The notes under the pieces were generated by a model. The model made no database searches. It was not told the DNA's origin and saw only the letters and a program-made list of their open reading frames with translations. The translations under genes were made by a program, and so were the position numbers. Positions 1 to 7,101 of a stretch of 47,220 bases of DNA are shown here, piece by piece; the stretch's first letter is position 1, and the number at the start of each line of letters is the position of its first letter. Origin of the DNA: an uncultured SAR116 cluster alpha proteobacterium (GTDB taxonomy: Bacteria; Pseudomonadota; Alphaproteobacteria; Puniceispirillales; Puniceispirillaceae); assembly GCA_902573725.1 (NCBI GenBank), contig CACGLE010000008.1:1-47220 (forward strand), read 5' to 3'.

Positions 1-2
1 CC

Positions 3-464
3 ATGACACCTAATGCTAAGCCGAAGCAAAGGCTGAATGAGGTTGTTGAAATACCAGACAAACCAGATGATTTGAATGTGCTTATTCACTGGAAAGACCC
101 CATACTAGCTAAAAACTATCCTAAAGGAACTCCAAGGAAACTTACCTTTGTATGCAGCGTCGAATGGGCGTGGTCACCCATGCATAACAGGATAGCTAAT
201 TATTACATCAATCCTAAACCATGGGGATGGGCATTCTGGGATAATATCCTTGATGACTACACCGTTCCATGGAGCTGGTATTGGAACTTCATTGCTTACT
301 CTGGAAAAACCGAAGCGGATGAAAGGACGATAGCAGCATACATGCTATTGGAAGCATGGAAGGATGAGGCAAAAGAACAAATGCTTGACCATTATCATTG
401 GATTAACAACACAGGTTGTCTTGAAATTGAGGATATTCAAGCGATTGCAAGAAAGGTCTGGTAA
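3..464 (+). CDS. Tryptophan-rich protein of unknown function
   Basis: I do not recognise this family. The 153-residue product is unusually rich in aromatic residues: 12 Trp, several of them clustered in the middle third around WGWAFWDN and VPWSWYWNF. It has no obvious signal peptide or membrane segment. A helical, charged C-terminal third follows (about residues 105-153). The ATG lies two bases from the window edge, so its ribosome binding site cannot be seen and an upstream start is possible. A second small gene follows after 3 bp, so the two are probably co-transcribed. It is plus-strand, against most of the element's genes. Confidence 0.55.
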   Translation: MTPNAKPKQRLNEVVEIPDKPDDLNVLIHWKDPILAKNYPKGTPRKLTFVCSVEWAWSPMHNRIANYYINPKPWGWAFWDNILDDYTVPWSWYWNFIAYSGKTEADERTIAAYMLLEAWKDEAKEQMLDHYHWINNTGCLEIEDIQAIARKVW

Positions 465-467
465 AAA

Positions 468-623
468 ATGGGAATAACAAAATTCACACTTGTTGATAGT
501 CCTGCGAAAATGAGGAACCAAGGTGGTTACTCCATAATCTTTCCTCAGGTCAAAGAGAAAAGAACGCAATCTGGACACAATCAAAACATCAAGAAAACAA
601 AAACAAAGCCTAAGAAGAAATAG
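468..623 (+). CDS. Small basic protein, 51 aa, unknown function
   Basis: A 51-codon frame starts 3 bp after the stop of the preceding gene and ends just before a hairpin terminator. The product begins MGITKFTLVDSPAKM and ends in a lysine-rich tail (KKTKTKPKKK). This suggests nucleic-acid contact or simply a disordered basic tail. There is no recognisable domain. Tight spacing, the shared direction and the terminator at 655-686 support a two-gene transcript. The small size makes the call less certain than that of its neighbour. Confidence 0.45.
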   Translation: MGITKFTLVDSPAKMRNQGGYSIIFPQVKEKRTQSGHNQNIKKTKTKPKKK

Positions 624-654
624 TTGGGTTTCTCAACCTCTTAAATTTCTCCCA

Positions 655-686
655 AAATAAGGGCATCTTCTAGATTGCCCTTATTT
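655..686 (+). terminator. Rho-independent terminator-like hairpin
   Basis: An 11-bp perfect inverted repeat, AAATAAGGGCA (655-665) and TGCCCTTATTT (676-686), encloses a 10-base loop. It lies 31 bp after the stop of the 51-residue gene. The AT-rich outer stem gives A- and T-rich flanks on both strands, so it could act in both directions, but no minus-strand gene ends here. Confidence 0.65.
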
Positions 687-710
687 CTGGAATAGATAGG
701 AGATTATTTA

Positions 711-935
711 ATGTATGCTGACAGCGGTATTGTATGGATTGATATCACTTTTGATTGGTGTGTGCTTTTTCTAATCAAAACGGCTAATCAACTTGGAATT
801 ACCTATGAAGAAATCAACGTTTGGTTATTTGTAATTTTACTGCCAACCATCCTTTTAATTTCTCTTCTTACAAATTGGATACTTTTTCTGCAGTTATTGA
901 GACTTAAAGCTGAAAATCACTCACATCTTTTATAA
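711..935 (+). CDS. Small membrane protein of unknown function
   Basis: The 74-residue product has one clear hydrophobic segment (about residues 37-63) containing LFVILLPTILLISLLTNW. A more weakly hydrophobic N-terminal stretch precedes it, and a short polar tail ends in HSHLL. An AGGAG box 7 bases before the ATG supports this start. The gene sits just after a terminator and converges with the DUF2779 gene 52 bp downstream. Size and topology would fit a holin or a small regulatory membrane peptide. Nothing in the sequence identifies it, so I leave it unassigned. Confidence 0.5.
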   Translation: MYADSGIVWIDITFDWCVLFLIKTANQLGITYEEINVWLFVILLPTILLISLLTNWILFLQLLRLKAENHSHLL

Positions 936-987
936 TGCTATCTATTATCGTAATGCGGCTAATAAAGAAATAATTAATGCAACAAGC

Positions 988-2475
988 CTAAGAACAAAAA
1001 TCAGCTAAGGCTTTGTGGATCTTTACCATTGCCAGGGTATCAAGTTTACAATACTCAAGCAGTTCTGAATATACCCGATCACGCTCTGTTTGAGGTATTT
1101 CTTTTCCTAGTGTAACCTCTTTCCATTTACGAGCTGCCGTTGCTCCTTCTTGTATGTCAAGACTTTCATAACTGAAATTGGGAATTAAAACGGGTAAGAC
1201 GTTTTTGATGGATGCGCTTCCTTTAAATGCCTCATCTCTTACCATGTCACTCGCAAATGGCTTCATAAGATCTATAGTACGGTCATTTAAATCCTGTAAA
1301 AAAGAAGCTGAATCTGGATACATTTCACCTAACTCTTTGTTTCTCGTTTTTTCATATGCCTGGTACCAGACCAAAATCGATCCCTCATTACCAATATTCT
1401 GTTTAAGGCTTTCAATGAAATTGGGCATTGGGTTAGAAGCATCTTGATGCAAATACTCGCAATGCTCTGTTTCTCCATCAAGACTTTTAACGATATGAAG
1501 AGAATATTGAAAAGGAACATGCTGATACGGGCGAGTTCCGTCCCATGGAGGCAGAAGACTTTGAGAGGCCTCATAATCAAGGTAATAAACAGGGAAGGAA
1601 ATCTGGGATAAAAATTCGTCTAACTTTTCAGTTTCAACAACACGCCTGCCCTCTGTCCTTGCTGCTAAATATTTTTGAGTTGATCTTTTTAAAACGGTAA
1701 CATCAGTGATTTCATCAACTGTGGTTATGCCCTGTTTGATTAGTTTTGTAGATTTTTCGGCATCCATGTAAGGCAGTAAATAAATACTATTATCAGGCAG
1801 TGGAGGAGATATCTTTTGCCTTATATCCAACCATTCTGTGTATGAACTTAATCTAGCCCGTTCAGGATTTAGGTCAGGCATTTCATCCAACGCGGTAATG
1901 CTGATAGCTTGTTTTATTCGTAGTTTTGTTCCTTCGATTAATTCTTGCACTTTTTCAGTTACATCTGTGAATTGACTGAGATCACTCGCAATTATATCGC
2001 CTGAACGAACATAACGATTATTTACATGAGCAACTTCACATTTCTTAATTGGATATCCGGCCCCCTCAAGTACAATTTTTTGAAACGCTAGATCCCAAAT
2101 ATGTTCTTCCTTATCCGATGTACTGCTTTTTATTTCGGTTAATATAAAGCTATCACCCTCTTTTCTTACAATATCGGAAATGCAGGTGATAGACCCAGTT
2201 TCATATCGGCCCTGTGCAACGGTCTCGGCCCCGTTTTTCCAGGCCTCATTTGTCTTATGTGGCATATCTAAATATTCATAATAGTCGCCAAACCCTAGCC
2301 GCACTAAGTTTGGATACAAGGACTCAACATAATATTCAAAAGCATTGCCATCATCAAATTTTGCTTGAAGCGCTTCATCTATTGGGGGTATGAGATGCTT
2401 TGCATGCTTTTTTATCCATAGCCATGCAGGATGTTTAAGATAAAGCATATAGTCAGATTTGGATAATATTGGCAT
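988..2475 (-). CDS. DUF2779 protein: RecB-like nuclease plus DEDD exonuclease-like domain
   Basis: The 495-residue protein matches the DUF2779 family in order and length. The N-terminal half shows a PD-(D/E)XK core: D101, then E114-x-K116, then Q132. It lacks the four-cysteine cluster of Cas4. Residues about 230-275 look like a helix-hairpin-helix linker. The C-terminal half begins with D300-x-E302, has a DLMKPF motif (D402), and ends with Y475-x3-D479, the pattern of a DEDDy 3'-5' exonuclease. The second acidic motif is atypical (E375 in YEKTRNKE). It probably processes DNA or RNA. Within a mobile element it may be a replication accessory or a defence cargo gene; that role is inference. Confidence 0.8.
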   Translation of the reverse strand: MPILSKSDYMLYLKHPAWLWIKKHAKHLIPPIDEALQAKFDDGNAFEYYVESLYPNLVRLGFGDYYEYLDMPHKTNEAWKNGAETVAQGRYETGSITCISDIVRKEGDSFILTEIKSSTSDKEEHIWDLAFQKIVLEGAGYPIKKCEVAHVNNRYVRSGDIIASDLSQFTDVTEKVQELIEGTKLRIKQAISITALDEMPDLNPERARLSSYTEWLDIRQKISPPLPDNSIYLLPYMDAEKSTKLIKQGITTVDEITDVTVLKRSTQKYLAARTEGRRVVETEKLDEFLSQISFPVYYLDYEASQSLLPPWDGTRPYQHVPFQYSLHIVKSLDGETEHCEYLHQDASNPMPNFIESLKQNIGNEGSILVWYQAYEKTRNKELGEMYPDSASFLQDLNDRTIDLMKPFASDMVRDEAFKGSASIKNVLPVLIPNFSYESLDIQEGATAARKWKEVTLGKEIPQTERDRVYSELLEYCKLDTLAMVKIHKALADFCS

Positions 2476-2574
2476 AATTATTAGAATCTACAAATTTAAT
2501 AGCTCATTGAAAATAGATATTAAAAAATAAAATAATATTTTAATTAAATCCAATGTAAGGCCATATTTATTTTT

Positions 2575-2602
2575 AAGAAAAAAGGGAGCCGTAGCTCCCT
2601 TT
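2575..2602 (-). terminator. Rho-independent terminator for the minus-strand small genes
   Basis: AAAGGGAGC (2581-2589) pairs with GCTCCCTTT (2594-2602) around the tetraloop CGTA. Read on the minus strand, the GC-rich stem is followed by a run of six T. It starts inside the stop codon of the gene ending at 2601. This is the clearest intrinsic terminator in the element. Confidence 0.85.
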
Positions 2603-2810
2603 AAAGAAAATTTGCCATGCGTTCAGCGGTCTTCCTGTCAACATCGTGTGTGACCATTAAGTGATATACTATCGGATCGGGTTTTTGGATATATCTCAGG
2701 TTACCATCCCCCATAGGGTCACACTTGGTTGTCTTACTCTGAGAGGACAAGATGGTGTGTGCGATGATTTCTGCTCTTTCCTGTCCACTAATCTTGGTTT
2801 TCTTCGGCAT
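2601..2810 (-). CDS. Small protein of unknown function
   Basis: A 69-residue product begins MPKKTKISGQERAEIIAHTI and has no recognisable domain. A GAGGAG box lies 7 bases before this ATG and 4 bases before the adjacent in-frame ATG at 2813. A start at 2828 would put that box inside the gene, so I prefer 2810 or 2813. The C-terminal part (VTHDVDRKTAERMANFL) is predicted helical. Its start overlaps the end of the 51-residue gene upstream, a sign of translational coupling, and a strong terminator follows its stop directly. Confidence 0.5.
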   Translation of the reverse strand: MPKKTKISGQERAEIIAHTILSSQSKTTKCDPMGDGNLRYIQKPDPIVYHLMVTHDVDRKTAERMANFL

Positions 2811-2943
2811 CATCCAACTCCTCATCATCGCTTATGGTAATGCCGATATCTTGTAAGACTTTTACTAAGCGAATTAGAGCCTCATCCGCATCTGTTTCTG
2901 GATGGACTGCCTCTAGAAAGACAAGCTGTTTTTTATGTTTCAT
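2788..2943 (-). CDS. Small acidic protein, 51 aa, unknown function
   Basis: A 51-codon frame starts at an ATG preceded by a strong GAGAGGAG box. The product begins MKHKKQLVFLEAVHPE and ends in a very acidic tail (SDDEELDDAEENQD). Its last codons overlap the start of the next gene in another frame, and the acidic tail is encoded by the bases that also form that gene's ribosome binding site. Acidic small proteins in phages and satellites are sometimes DNA mimics or inhibitors, but nothing here shows that. The good ribosome site and the overlap are the main evidence for a real gene. Confidence 0.5.
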   Translation of the reverse strand: MKHKKQLVFLEAVHPETDADEALIRLVKVLQDIGITISDDEELDDAEENQD

Positions 2944-3017
2944 GATATTCTCCTCTCTTTAGTGCTTCAACCAGGATGGCCGGGGTGCACAAGCTGAAAT
3001 CAAATTAAACCCCTTTT

Positions 3018-3043
3018 TCAAAACGGGGCAGAAGCCCTGCCCC
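3018..3043 (-). terminator. Terminator-like hairpin after the 120-aa gene
   Basis: GGGGCAG (3025-3031) pairs with CTGCCCC (3037-3043) around a 5-base loop. On the minus strand the stem follows the stop of the gene ending at 3059 and leads into GTTTTGAAAAAGG. The T-run is short, so termination may be partial and allow read-through into the two small genes downstream. Confidence 0.6.
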
Positions 3044-3058
3044 ATTCGATTATGCGTA

Positions 3059-3421
3059 TTATTGGATCGAGATGCTTTGCTCCTCTTCTACTTCTTCAAG
3101 GGCATCTAATGGCATTTCTACCTCTCCTATTTTTTTAACCTCATCAGGTAGTTCCACTTCGATGAGAAGTTGATCTTCTTTTTCTACCCATAGTGAGCGA
3201 TACAGAAAGATCATTTCTTTAAAATGGCACACACCATAAGGGATGTATTCAGCTGGTATTTTTTCAACTTCTTCAAAAAGGGCCAATACTAAACCAGATC
3301 TGGATTGACTTGTTTTCAGCACTTTTACTACGGAAGTTGCAAACCATACCTTCACATTTTTACCAAGATAATGCTTCTCAATAATTGGGCATATTTCATC
3401 TGCATTATGAGTGTTAATCAT
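3059..3421 (-). CDS. Conserved-looking protein of unknown function, 120 aa
   Basis: I do not recognise this family. The 120-residue product starts MINTHNADEICPIIEKHYLG, has a mixed alpha/beta-looking body and ends with a strongly acidic C-terminus (LDALEEVEEEQSISIQ). An AGGAG box 6 bases before the ATG supports the start. There is no signal peptide or membrane segment. Upstream it has a 670-bp non-coding stretch and a small inverted repeat at 3462-3478 that could be an operator. Downstream is a terminator-like hairpin. It belongs to the element's minus-strand group but is separated from the replication genes by the presumed origin region. Confidence 0.55.
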   Translation of the reverse strand: MINTHNADEICPIIEKHYLGKNVKVWFATSVVKVLKTSQSRSGLVLALFEEVEKIPAEYIPYGVCHFKEMIFLYRSLWVEKEDQLLIEVELPDEVKKIGEVEMPLDALEEVEEEQSISIQ

Positions 3422-3461
3422 ACTGTTCTCCTTCTAATTTCAATTTCAAATAGCAGACGAA

Positions 3462-3478
3462 CTTCACCTAGCGTGAAG
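3462..3478. promoter_or_regulatory. Inverted repeat upstream of the 120-aa gene, possible operator
   Basis: CTTCAC (3462-3467) and GTGAAG (3473-3478) are a perfect 6-bp inverted repeat with a CTAGC spacer. It lies 41-57 bp upstream of the ATG at 3421, where a repressor would overlap a promoter. The AlpA-like protein of the element is a possible ligand. The site is short and could occur by chance. Confidence 0.3.
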
Positions 3479-3599
3479 AACGACAAAACATATTTTTGAA
3501 ATTTAGAAAAAAAACATTTTCACCTTTAACATAAACCTTCCTCGTTTTAATAAGGAAGACAGACGCACATGGACACAATAATTACATAAATGTCACATG

Positions 3600-3665
3600 C
3601 CTTTTTCAAGGATGCCACCTTGCCGTGTCTAGCAGGTTGGCGGGACGTCAGTCCTCTCTTCATGT
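3600..3665. other. GC-rich island with short hairpins in a non-coding stretch
   Basis: Within the gene-free interval 3422-4091 this stretch is clearly richer in G and C than its flanks. It contains two short stems: CAAGG/CCTTG (3608-3612 and 3619-3623) and GGAC/GTCC around GTCA (3642-3653). Small structured RNAs in AT-rich genomes often stand out this way. A 32-codon frame crosses it without a ribosome site, so I do not call a gene. The rest of 3422-3937 is AT-rich and shows nothing else I can name. Confidence 0.25.
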
Positions 3666-3937
3666 TATCAAATTTACCGGTGTTATAAGTCAAATAGCAC
3701 ACCAAATTCAAGTGGACCAACTAATTTCATATGAGAATTTGGATTCTGAATTAATTTTTCCTCGGTATCTTGGTATAACATAATCAACATTAAAAGGTTA
3801 TAAAAGTTCACTAATATAAAGCACCTTGGAAACAAGTTTTAAACAAATCAATCAAAATTAATTATTAACATCTTAGAAAACACCCACTGTGACTGTCTGT
3901 CAAATTCATTTCAGGACCACTGGTGTTATCCTTTCCT

Positions 3938-4118
3938 GTTCAGCCAGTTCGATGTTCACCCCCCTAAGGGGGGGGATGAACTGAACATTGGTGTTCGTCT
4001 TTTTGTTCGCCCCCGAACACTCGCTCTTTGAGGAAATACAACAAAAAGGGTTTATTATTGTTAAGCCGAACAACTGAATGAACGAATATGTTCAGAAGGG
4101 GATTTCTCCACTGTGAAC
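3938..4118. other. Candidate replication origin: cluster of GTTC/GAAC motifs and a C/G-run hairpin
   Basis: Twelve GTTC or GAAC tetramers fall in 181 bp: 3938, 3947, 3954, 3978, 3983, 3993, 4005, 4015, 4068, 4080, 4090 and 4115. About 1.4 would be expected by chance at even base composition. Three are spaced 9 and 7 bases apart. In the centre GTTCA, six C, TAA, eight G and TGAAC (3954-3981) form a long hairpin, and GTTCG/CGAAC (4005-4018) a second one. The cluster sits at the 3' end of the RepA-like helicase gene. Repeats beside replication genes are typical of origins, but the origin role is inference. Confidence 0.4.
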
Positions 4119-5207
4119 ATCTTCATACCCCTCAGGCATAGCAAACTTTTTTGGCCATAGTTGATGTAGTATATACTCTCCATTCCTATTAGGCACATTG
4201 CTTCTTTTTACCGGCTGGAGAAGATCTTCTGAGCGCAAGGTCTGAATAGCCTTATTTACTGAACCGAGCCCCATTTCTAGGTCTTTTGAAATTTTCCTTT
4301 GCGGCGAGTGTCCGTTTTCTTTTAAGTAGCGAAGAACAACATAATGAGGCTGAAGAAACTCCTCTTCTTCTTCACACAGAAATTCGGTCCCATTTTCTGA
4401 GTCATGACGGAGTACAATCGTTCCAAAATCTGGACGAGGTCGAATACCCCTTACCTTATCAAAAAGAAACTCAAAACGCTGCTCTCCTGGTATAACAAAT
4501 TTTTTTTTGTTTTTTTCAGGTTCCTTTAAATGGATAATAAAATCCATTGGCACTTCAATTATTGAAGCACCCCTTTGCTGTCCACTCTTACCCGCATGGT
4601 GAACAATAACAATTGTATAACCGCGATGACGAAGTGAAACCAGCCAATCTAGCAAAGCCTGTGCCTCACTATTATCATTTTCGTTAATTCCCCTTCTCAA
4701 GGTGGACAAATTATCAAGTACAATTACCTGTGGTCGATGCCCCTTACCTTCCAAGTCTAAAAGTAATTCATCTATTGCCTTTTGCTCTAGCTTATCGTCA
4801 AGGCAAATTGGTTTACCATCCCTATAGAGAGTCTCGGAAGGAAGAAGAAATAGATTGTTTAAAGAACGATTAGCAAGACTCTTGAATCTCTCTTTTATTT
4901 CTGCCAAAGCCATTTCACCATCAACATACAAAACCCCATGCTGACCTGATATTGTCCAGCCCAGAAAATGCTTTGAGCCTTGGGCAATTGCAACAGACAT
5001 AGCCATACAAAACCAACTTTTTCCATGTCCCCTTTGCGCATACACCATTCCAAAACTATCTTTTGGCATCCAAGTTCCAATTAAAAATTCTCGTTTTGGG
5101 ATATCCATTTCAGAGAGTTCATCCATTGTTAAAACATATTTAGATAAGTCTCGGGGCTTCTGTGTCGAATCATTTACAATGGCACGTAACTCTGTCTCAA
5201 CATTCAT
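4092..5207 (-). CDS. RepA-like replicative helicase/ATPase (AAA_25) with C-terminal winged helix
   Basis: The 371-residue protein shows a RecA-fold ATPase: Walker A AQRGHGKSW (K63), Walker B VIVLDNLS (D165), and IVIVHHAGKSG (about 199-209), which is typical of RepA/DnaB-like hexameric helicases of plasmids and satellites. About residues 288-335 (LRYLKENGHSPQRKISKDLE onward) read as a winged helix that may bind origin DNA. It should unwind element DNA for the primase encoded just upstream. The start ATG overlaps the primase stop by one base (TAATG), a sign of translational coupling. The first glycine of the P-loop is Ala, as in several RepA-type ATPases. Confidence 0.8.
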   Translation of the reverse strand: MNVETELRAIVNDSTQKPRDLSKYVLTMDELSEMDIPKREFLIGTWMPKDSFGMVYAQRGHGKSWFCMAMSVAIAQGSKHFLGWTISGQHGVLYVDGEMALAEIKERFKSLANRSLNNLFLLPSETLYRDGKPICLDDKLEQKAIDELLLDLEGKGHRPQVIVLDNLSTLRRGINENDNSEAQALLDWLVSLRHRGYTIVIVHHAGKSGQQRGASIIEVPMDFIIHLKEPEKNKKKFVIPGEQRFEFLFDKVRGIRPRPDFGTIVLRHDSENGTEFLCEEEEEFLQPHYVVLRYLKENGHSPQRKISKDLEMGLGSVNKAIQTLRSEDLLQPVKRSNVPNRNGEYILHQLWPKKFAMPEGYEDVHSGEIPF

Positions 5208-5968
5208 TACACCCCCTCCCTTTTTCGGATAGATTTGAAAACATCCTGGACTTCTCTATACGGCAAAGGGGGATCAAAGCACTTTTTGTTAATATGGAGC
5301 ATCATTTCAAATACAGTTTCAGGAGGATATTTCTTTAATAAAAATCCACACCGGCGAGTAATTTCGGTGTTTCTCGCTCCTTCTGAAACTGGGTTAAGTA
5401 ATTCATGGGCGACAGTAGTTGGGTAATGATGTTGGCGCGATATTTTTACATCAAGCAGTTCCCTCAATTCATGTATCATTGGTCTTTGATTATTTTTGAC
5501 TTTGTCGAGCTTGCATAACCATTCATACTCACCCTTGCTAGAGATACTACCAGCTCCAATAGCATATCCTCCTTGAGATCTTATATCGATCCCTGGGGCC
5601 ACGCGTCCGGCAGATGATTGGAAATATTTATTTCTAGTCGATATGTAGAGATGAAGACCACCAGAAGGAGTTCGAACAGCTGGATATATTGATAACCGTT
5701 GAAGCCCAAGTTTTTCTATAGAGTTAAAACCATTTTTGTTCTCCCCTATATCTATATCAACAACAGTGATACCATTAATTTTTCCCGTTGGAATTCCAAT
5801 CATAGCATTGGGCCATTTTGAAAAAAAATGACCTATGGTATGTAGGTCACTACTGGCATTATCCTGCCAACCTGAAATTAATGGACGTTTATTAATGGGG
5901 TTTGCTGGAAAAATCTTCCACCCCAACTCTTGAGCAAACTGTTCAGCTAATTCAATCGGAGGTTTCAT
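5207..5968 (-). CDS. Prim-pol primase with PriCT-1-like C-terminus
   Basis: The 253-residue product carries the bifunctional primase/polymerase domain in residues about 5-165: VVDIDI gives the metal-binding D71 and D73, PSGGLHLY supplies H106, and GIDIRSQGGYAIGAGS holds D128. Residues about 185-253 (RNTEITRRCGFLLKKY to YREVQDVFKSI) match the PriCT-1 helical domain. The enzyme should make primers for element replication. It is the middle gene of a three-gene module: its start overlaps the end of the AlpA-like gene by 17 bases and its stop overlaps the helicase start. Helicase and primase are separate here, whereas many satellites fuse them. Confidence 0.85.
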   Translation of the reverse strand: MKPPIELAEQFAQELGWKIFPANPINKRPLISGWQDNASSDLHTIGHFFSKWPNAMIGIPTGKINGITVVDIDIGENKNGFNSIEKLGLQRLSIYPAVRTPSGGLHLYISTRNKYFQSSAGRVAPGIDIRSQGGYAIGAGSISSKGEYEWLCKLDKVKNNQRPMIHELRELLDVKISRQHHYPTTVAHELLNPVSEGARNTEITRRCGFLLKKYPPETVFEMMLHINKKCFDPPLPYREVQDVFKSIRKREGV

Positions 5969-6203
5969 TGATTATCTCCTTGAGGTCTCTACCTCTGAAA
6001 TAAAAAAGCACCTCAAGCGCAAAATCACCATGAATGCGTCGGATCCAATCATTTACATCCTCTGCCTCAAAAATTGGTTCTCGGGTGCGAAATGGCACAG
6101 GCCTAGGAAACCCCTCTTTTTTAATCATTCGTTTAATAGCATATTCATCACAATTAAATTCGTCACAAATTTCTGTAAGGGTAACAAGTTTAGAAAAGCT
6201 CAT
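5952..6203 (-). CDS. AlpA/MerR-like DNA-binding regulator or excisionase
   Basis: The 83-residue protein has an N-terminal helix-turn-helix of the AlpA/excisionase type: LVTLTEICDEFNCDEYAIKR, followed by FPRPVPFR and the wing-like PIFEAEDVNDWIRR. Proteins of this kind activate integrase or excision, or act as recombination directionality factors, in prophages and islands. It is the first gene of the primase-helicase module and faces the plus-strand gene at 6456 across a 252-bp divergent promoter region. The C-terminal 25 residues are unlike the usual family and overlap the primase start. Confidence 0.75.
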   Translation of the reverse strand: MSFSKLVTLTEICDEFNCDEYAIKRMIKKEGFPRPVPFRTREPIFEAEDVNDWIRRIHGDFALEVLFYFRGRDLKEIINETSD

Positions 6204-6455
6204 TGCAAATCCTCTCAGCCAAAAGGGCTATAGTTTTTTGGTTAAAAATAAGATCTGCGTCGCTTTTATTGAGCTGTGGCAGCATACGTTCGCCACTACT
6301 GCACGATGTTGGTGAGGTTCGTGTAACCAGTCAAAAATTTTTGCTCTCTCAAGAATACCCCGGTTTTCTGACTTTGTGAACATTTTTGTTAGTGTTTTTT
6401 TCTGCATTGTTTGTTTGCAAATTGAATTACAATGATTCTTGTGGCACCTTAAATC
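6204..6455. promoter_or_regulatory. Divergent control region of the element
   Basis: This 252-bp gap separates the minus-strand replication module from the plus-strand gene at 6456 and must hold both promoters. A TACAAT box at about 6428 with TTGTTT 15 bases before it is a possible but poor plus-strand promoter. I see no clean operator repeat. A 77-codon minus-strand frame crosses the gap, but it has no ribosome site and is probably spurious. Confidence 0.3.
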
Positions 6456-7022
6456 ATGCAAAAGTTTACTGAAGAGAAAGTAGGACGATACGTAATCAAG
6501 GTCGGGAATTTTCCTGATGGATATCGGTTTGCGATAAGTATCAATGGTGGGCTTTTCAAAAGAGGCGTTGAAGACACTAGAGAAAAGGCGTACGAAACTG
6601 CCCGCAATCTAATATCAAATGAGAATAGTGAACGTCTTGCTTCTCGAATTGATGGAGTGCCAACCGCAGAGGAATTTAAAGAAGCATTAAGTCAAGTCAG
6701 GGTTTCAGATTCACAATGGGATATGTTAAAAGCTCATTATAATGCGCAAGGGAAAAAGCTGAGTTCAACACAATTAGCAACAGCAGCTGGTTATGACCAC
6801 CTGTCTGTGGCTAATATGCAATACGGAGCCTTAGGGCATAAGCTGGCTGACGAATTAAACTATCAACCACCTGGAAAATACAAAAACGGAGACCCTCTTT
6901 GGATTACTGTTTTAGTGCATGATTCTGGAATTACATATGAAGAAGATTCGGGACATTTTCAGCATGAATTGAGAGAAGAAGTAGCAAAAGCATTGGAACT
7001 ACTTGGAGAAGTGGGCAGATAA
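6456..7022 (+). CDS. Protein of unknown function next to the attachment end
   Basis: The 188-residue protein has two parts. Residues 1-65 form a short module with VGRYVIKVGNFPDGYRFAIS that I do not recognise. Residues about 82-185 contain QWDMLKAHYNAQGKKLSST, then LATAAGYDHLSVANMQYGAL. They resemble a small domain I recall from bacterial proteins found with HNH or McrA-type nucleases; no HNH residues are present here. No tyrosine-recombinase residues (R, HxxR, Y) are visible, so it is not an integrase despite its place beside the tRNA. It may be a nuclease-associated or regulatory protein. No Shine-Dalgarno box is evident. Confidence 0.6.
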   Translation: MQKFTEEKVGRYVIKVGNFPDGYRFAISINGGLFKRGVEDTREKAYETARNLISNENSERLASRIDGVPTAEEFKEALSQVRVSDSQWDMLKAHYNAQGKKLSSTQLATAAGYDHLSVANMQYGALGHKLADELNYQPPGKYKNGDPLWITVLVHDSGITYEEDSGHFQHELREEVAKALELLGEVGR

Positions 7023-7066
7023 AAACTCAAACATTCACTATCTCAGGATTTAAGTTATATATTGTT

Positions 7067-7085
7067 GGTCACAATCTGGTCACAC
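7067..7085. repeat. Tandem TGGTCACA direct repeats near the attachment end
   Basis: TGGTCACA occurs at 7067-7074 and again at 7078-7085, exactly 11 bases apart, so both copies face the same side of the helix. They lie about 95 bp from the tRNA 3' end. Integrases and directionality factors bind short direct repeats at such distances (arm-type sites). The pair could also be an operator. Confidence 0.4.
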
Positions 7086-7101
7086 CGAATTGACAAAGTG
7101 T

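Noticed and set aside
988-2475. Cas4 or a CRISPR adaptation gene
   Set aside because: The PD-(D/E)XK core is similar, but the four-cysteine iron-sulphur cluster is missing, the C-terminal half is a DEDD-type domain, and there is no CRISPR array or other cas gene in the window.
3590-3688. A 32-codon plus-strand frame in the non-coding part of the element
   Set aside because: Too short, no Shine-Dalgarno box, and no neighbouring gene to couple to. The GC-rich stretch it covers is better treated as a possible structured RNA.
4005-4018. GTTCG-CCCC-CGAAC hairpin considered as a terminator of the helicase gene
   Set aside because: On the minus strand it is followed by A rather than T residues, so it does not fit an intrinsic terminator. 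It belongs with the surrounding GTTC/GAAC cluster.
6228-6461. A 77-codon minus-strand frame across the divergent control region of the element
   Set aside because: No ribosome site before any of its candidate starts, no recognisable composition or domain, and it fills the space needed for two promoters. It also overlaps the start of the plus-strand gene at 6456.
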